Assembly: GCA_937916345.1 (NCBI GenBank)
Contig: CALFUE010000022.1
Span: 1-9,887 of the forward strand
Reading direction: 5' to 3'
From: an uncultured bacterium
Lineage (GTDB): Bacteria; Bacillota; Clostridia; Lachnospirales; Lachnospiraceae
Length of the DNA stretch: 9,887 bases
This document shows, one piece after another, positions 6,955-9,887 of the stretch (positions are counted from its first letter, which is position 1; each line of letters opens with the position of its first letter). Made by a program: the position numbers and the translations under genes. Below the pieces are notes generated by a model. It saw only the letters and a list, made by a program, of their open reading frames with translations. It searched no databases and was not told where the DNA came from.

Positions 6955-7452
6955 CTACACTTCCTCCTCTTCGCTCTCTTCTGTTTCATCCCCCGACTTC
7001 ACATCGAATATCTCACCCTCGACCTTCTCAGTGTACATGTGTCCGTCCAGGTGATCCACCTCATGCAGGATCGCGCGGGCCAGCAGTTCCTCGCCCTCTA
7101 TGGTATTTAGATTCATATCCAGATCGTACGCCTCTGCGATGACATGATTCGGTCTCGTTACTTTTCCGGCCTTTCCGGGATAAGAGAGACAACCCTCGTC
7201 TCCCGTCTGTTCCCCGTCAGTCTTTATGATCTTTGGGTTTATCATGATAATGGGACCGTCACCTATATCAACCACGCAGATACGGCGTAGCACTCCGACC
7301 TGCGGAGCCGCCAACCCCACACCGTTCGCCTCGTACATGGTATCAAGCATATCCTCCACCAGTTCTCTGATGCGGGGTGTTATCTCCACAACCCCCTTAC
7401 ACTTCTTTGTAAGGACAGGATCCCCCAGCAATCTGATCTCTCTTAATGCCAT
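6955..7452 (-). CDS. def: Peptide deformylase
   Basis: This metalloenzyme removes the formyl group from nascent chains at the ribosome exit, opposite in action to fmt next door. The 165-residue protein shows all three motifs: GVGLAAPQ (44-51), EGCLS (86-90, metal ligand C88) and HEVDH (130-134, ligands H130 and H134, catalytic E131). The compact size and lack of long insertions suit the bacterial type 1 group. The C-terminus (155-165) is a strongly acidic tail of Glu and Asp. The start at ATG 7452 (MALREIRLLGDPVL) agrees with the family and has GAGG 10 nt upstream; a TTG at 7533 would add 27 basic residues and overlap priA. It lies 34 nt after priA and directly abuts fmt. Confidence 0.98.
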   Translation of the reverse strand: MALREIRLLGDPVLTKKCKGVVEITPRIRELVEDMLDTMYEANGVGLAAPQVGVLRRICVVDIGDGPIIMINPKIIKTDGEQTGDEGCLSYPGKAGKVTRPNHVIAEAYDLDMNLNTIEGEELLARAILHEVDHLDGHMYTEKVEGEIFDVKSGDETEESEEEEV

Positions 7453-7486
7453 CTCTTTTTTACCTCGTTTTTTCAATGATGCTTTC

Positions 7487-9691
7487 CTACGAAAGGTCAA
7501 AGACAATATAACACTTTTTCCGTGTTCCTTCAATATTAAGGAGTACTTCCGCCCGATCCTTCACCCGCTCCAGTTTTCTCTTGTCCTCACTCTTAACGAA
7601 AACCTGCATCCTGTATATATCGTTTACCTTATAGATGCCGGCCTTTGACGGTCCTATGACTCGAACATCGTCAAAACCTGACACGATGTCCTCCACCAGT
7701 TTTGCGGAAAAATTTCGGACCTCATCCTCAAGGCGCGAAGCCACGAGACAAATAAGCAGGCTGCTCACCGGCGGATAGGAAAGCAATCTCCTGTATTCTA
7801 TCTCCCGCTCGTAAAAACCCTCATAGTCCTGAGCCACCGCGGATCTAACTGCGTAATTGTCCGGCTGATAGGTCTGTATAAATACCTCTCCCTGCTTTTC
7901 GCCTCTGCCGGCTCTCCCCGCTGCCTGGGTCAGCAGCGAGAAAGTCCTCTCTGCCGCCGTATATTCAGGAACTCCCAGTGACATATCCGCAGCCAGTATC
8001 CCAACCAGAGTCACCTCAGGGAAATCATGTCCCTTTACGATCATCTGTGTTCCTATCAATATGTCTGCCTCGTGATTCGCGAAGGCAGACAGGATATTTT
8101 CGTAGCTGTCCTTCTTTTTTACGGTGTCGGAGTCCATCCGAAGGATCCTCGCGGCAGGAAAAAGCCTTCTAACCTGCTGTTCCACCCTCTCTGTGCCTGC
8201 CTTAAATGTACCTATAAATTCTGAGCCGCAGGTCTCACACACTCTCACATTATCTCTCTCATAGCCGCAGTAATGGCACTTCATTTTGCCATCAGCATGG
8301 AGTGACAGGGAGACGTCACAGTGAGGACATTTTACCACCGTGCCGCAGCTTCTGCAAGCAACCACTCCCGACATACCTCTTCGATTTAAGAAAAGCATGA
8401 TCTGTTCGTGTCTGTTCAGTCTTTTGTCAATTGCTGATTTAAGATCAGCTGATATCATGGTTTTATTGCCATTTTTTAGTTCGGTTCGCAGATCTGTCAC
8501 ATATACATCCGCAAGTGATGCGGCAACCGCCCTTTTTGTCAGCCTGTGAAGTGTCAGCTCACCGTTCTCCGCCATATAATAGGCGTCTACGGATGGAGTA
8601 GCAGACCCCAGCACCACTGCAGCGCCGGAAAGCCTGCCTCTCTCGAAAGCCACCTCTCTCGCGTGATATCTGGGTACTATCTCCGACTTGTAGCTGCTCT
8701 CCTGCTCCTCGTCTATGACAATGTACCCCAGCCTCTCAAAGGGTGTGAAAAGAGCGGATCTCGGCCCGATCATCACATCGATCTCACCATTCCTCGCCCT
8801 CTCAAACTGGTCGTATCGCTCTCCGTCAGACAGTCTCGAGTGTATCACCGCCACGCGTTCCCCGAATCTTCCGTAAAATCTCACCAGAGTCTGAAAGGTG
8901 AGGGCTATCTCCGGTATGAGTATTATGGTGGCGCAGCCCCGCGCAGCGGCTCTTGCGGCAAGCTCCATATAGACCTCCGTCTTGCCGCTTCCCGTGACTC
9001 CCATGATCAGGTGGTTTCTGTCACGGGCATTCTCTATTTCCTCCACCACAGAGAGCTGCTCATCATTGAGTAAAACAGGAGCTTTTTTGTCCACCCGTTC
9101 AACCATCCGGGTCATGGGATCCCTCAGCTCGTCAACGGTCTCGATCTCTATTATCCCCTGCTTCTCAAGGCTCGAGAAAAGAGCGCGGGTAGCATTCAGC
9201 TTTGTTATAAGGATACGCTCACTGATCTCACCCTGCTCTCTCAAGGCAAGGAGCACCCGCTCCTTGACATTATGTCCCCTGTTATGACTGACTTCTATCA
9301 GGGTATCAAGGCGCCCGGGCTCAGCCTTCACCCGAACGATACGCTTCTTTTTACGCCTTACTCTCTTGTCCACCGGCATCACGGTCTTTAATGCAGCAAT
9401 AGTGGTGCCACCGTAATGTCTGCGGAGAAAAGACGCCAGTGCGAGCAGCTCGCCGTCTACTCTGACAGCAGCCTCATCAAGACTTAATATCGGTTTTATA
9501 CGATCGGTCTCGATCTGCACAGTCTCTCTTATGTCCACCACATAACCGGGTATCTCCCTGTTTCCCTTTCCGAAACCAACACATACCCGCACTCCGGGAG
9601 CGACCACATCTTCAAGCTCCGGCGGCACGCTGTAATCAAATATCCTGTCCAGATCCTGAAGCGACAGGTCTACTATCACGGAGGCGTACAT
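7487..9691 (-). CDS. priA: Primosomal protein N', replication restart DNA helicase PriA
   Basis: PriA recognises abandoned forks and D-loops, unwinds the lagging arm and reloads the replicative helicase. The 734-residue length is typical. The N-terminal part (to about 105) is the 3'-DNA-binding domain (LDRIFDYSVPPEL, PGVRVCVGFG), followed by a winged-helix region. The helicase core has Walker A GVTGSGKT (231-238), a Walker B DEEQ (327-330) where E. coli has DEEH, and GSATP (362-366). Eight zinc-binding cysteines follow as four CxxC pairs: C446/C449, C455/C458, C472/C475 and C485/C488. They are inserted before the second RecA-like lobe, which carries GTQMIVKGHDF (547-557) and QAAGRAGRG (589-597). 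The ATG at 9691 has GGGGGAGG 6 nt upstream, formed by the last codons of murE one base away. It ends in TAG. Confidence 0.98.
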   Translation of the reverse strand: MYASVIVDLSLQDLDRIFDYSVPPELEDVVAPGVRVCVGFGKGNREIPGYVVDIRETVQIETDRIKPILSLDEAAVRVDGELLALASFLRRHYGGTTIAALKTVMPVDKRVRRKKKRIVRVKAEPGRLDTLIEVSHNRGHNVKERVLLALREQGEISERILITKLNATRALFSSLEKQGIIEIETVDELRDPMTRMVERVDKKAPVLLNDEQLSVVEEIENARDRNHLIMGVTGSGKTEVYMELAARAAARGCATIILIPEIALTFQTLVRFYGRFGERVAVIHSRLSDGERYDQFERARNGEIDVMIGPRSALFTPFERLGYIVIDEEQESSYKSEIVPRYHAREVAFERGRLSGAAVVLGSATPSVDAYYMAENGELTLHRLTKRAVAASLADVYVTDLRTELKNGNKTMISADLKSAIDKRLNRHEQIMLFLNRRGMSGVVACRSCGTVVKCPHCDVSLSLHADGKMKCHYCGYERDNVRVCETCGSEFIGTFKAGTERVEQQVRRLFPAARILRMDSDTVKKKDSYENILSAFANHEADILIGTQMIVKGHDFPEVTLVGILAADMSLGVPEYTAAERTFSLLTQAAGRAGRGEKQGEVFIQTYQPDNYAVRSAVAQDYEGFYEREIEYRRLLSYPPVSSLLICLVASRLEDEVRNFSAKLVEDIVSGFDDVRVIGPSKAGIYKVNDIYRMQVFVKSEDKRKLERVKDRAEVLLNIEGTRKKCYIVFDLS

Positions 9692-9692
9692 A

Positions 9693-9887
9693 TCAGACCT
9701 CCCCCACAGGGGTGATATTCTCCTCCTCCAAAATATCTCTGATCAATTCTCTCTCGCTCATGTGATATTTAACGCCCTTTATCTCCTGATAATCCTCATG
9801 CCCTTTTCCGGCAAGAATAATGACATCTCCTTTTTGACCGTTTTTAATGGCATACTTTATAGCTTCTTTTCTGTCGGTAATCTTAAT
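9693..9887 (-). CDS. murE: UDP-N-acetylmuramyl-tripeptide synthetase MurE, C-terminal end (partial)
   Basis: The reading frame is open from the window edge (9887) to a TGA at 9693-9695, giving the last 64 residues of a Mur ligase. The motif VIILAGKGHEDYQEI is characteristic of the MurE C-terminal domain. In the DAP-adding enzymes the Gly and Glu of GKGHE contact the incoming amino acid. The DNPR-type motif that decides DAP versus lysine lies outside the window, so substrate specificity cannot be settled here. MurE adds the third residue of the peptidoglycan stem peptide in the cytoplasm. The stop is one base before the priA ATG (TGATATG), implying co-transcription and coupling. MurE fits better than MurF or MurD because of the GKGHEDYQ signature. 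Confidence 0.9.
   Translation of the reverse strand: MKITDRKEAIKYAIKNGQKGDVIILAGKGHEDYQEIKGVKYHMSERELIRDILEEENITPVGEV

Noticed and set aside
7453..7533. Upstream TTG start for def adding 27 residues
   Set aside because: The extension overlaps the priA end and lies before the conserved Def N-terminus; the ATG at 7452 has its own SD.
8546..9073. A 175-codon plus-strand open frame, with similar ones at 6628-7110 and 7226-7648
   Set aside because: These are shadows of the priA, fmt and def coding frames with no protein family resemblance.
1..9887. Mobile element, CRISPR array, tRNA/rRNA, riboswitch or defence system
   Set aside because: No transposase, integrase, regularly spaced repeats, structured RNA gene or defence-type protein was found; the content is core housekeeping genes.

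Overview
The window is a stretch of Gram-positive, Clostridia-type core chromosome. Every supported gene lies on the minus strand, so transcription runs from high to low coordinates. The gene order murE(end)-priA-def-fmt-rsmB-rlmN-stp-prkC closely resembles the priA-def-fmt-rsmB-rlmN-prpC-prkC cluster of Firmicutes. Strong Shine-Dalgarno (SD) sequences such as AAAGGAGG and GGGGGAGG, a PASTA-repeat kinase and the wording of the proteins suggest a Lachnospiraceae-like anaerobe. That taxonomic placement is inference from protein and context feel, not from a search.

Layout from the 5' end of the transcripts (right to left). At 9693-9887 is the C-terminal end of MurE (peptidoglycan precursor ligase). 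It is followed after one base by priA (replication restart helicase), then def (peptide deformylase), fmt (Met-tRNA formyltransferase), rsmB (16S rRNA m5C methyltransferase) and rlmN (radical-SAM 23S rRNA/tRNA m2A methyltransferase). These genes are packed tightly: a 1-nt gap, 34 nt, 0 nt, a 20-nt overlap and a 4-nt ATGA overlap. This implies one transcript with translational coupling. A 62-nt gap after rlmN carries a good sigma-A type promoter with an extended -10, whose -35 box overlaps the rlmN stop codon. It should drive stp (PP2C phosphatase) and prkC (membrane Ser/Thr kinase with three PASTA repeats), giving the signalling pair its own transcription input. After 154 nt without a gene comes a RidA/YjgF-family protein gene. 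An 8-bp stem-loop near the left edge probably ends the transcription unit.

Functionally, def and fmt are the two enzymes of the N-formyl-methionine cycle, and rsmB and rlmN modify the ribosome. priA restarts stalled forks, and stp/prkC is the opposing phosphatase/kinase pair that senses cell-wall fragments. murE upstream puts wall synthesis next to wall sensing.

Several starts are corrected here from SD spacing: rsmB (TTG at 6029), def (ATG at 7452), prkC (ATG at 2934) and the RidA-like gene (ATG at 545). I see no mobile element, CRISPR array, RNA gene, phage gene or clearly new system. The most unusual items are an unexplained ~118-residue extracellular domain after the last PASTA repeat of PrkC, a perfect 12-bp inverted repeat abutting the SD of the RidA-like gene, and the replacement of the usual downstream neighbours of prkC by that gene.
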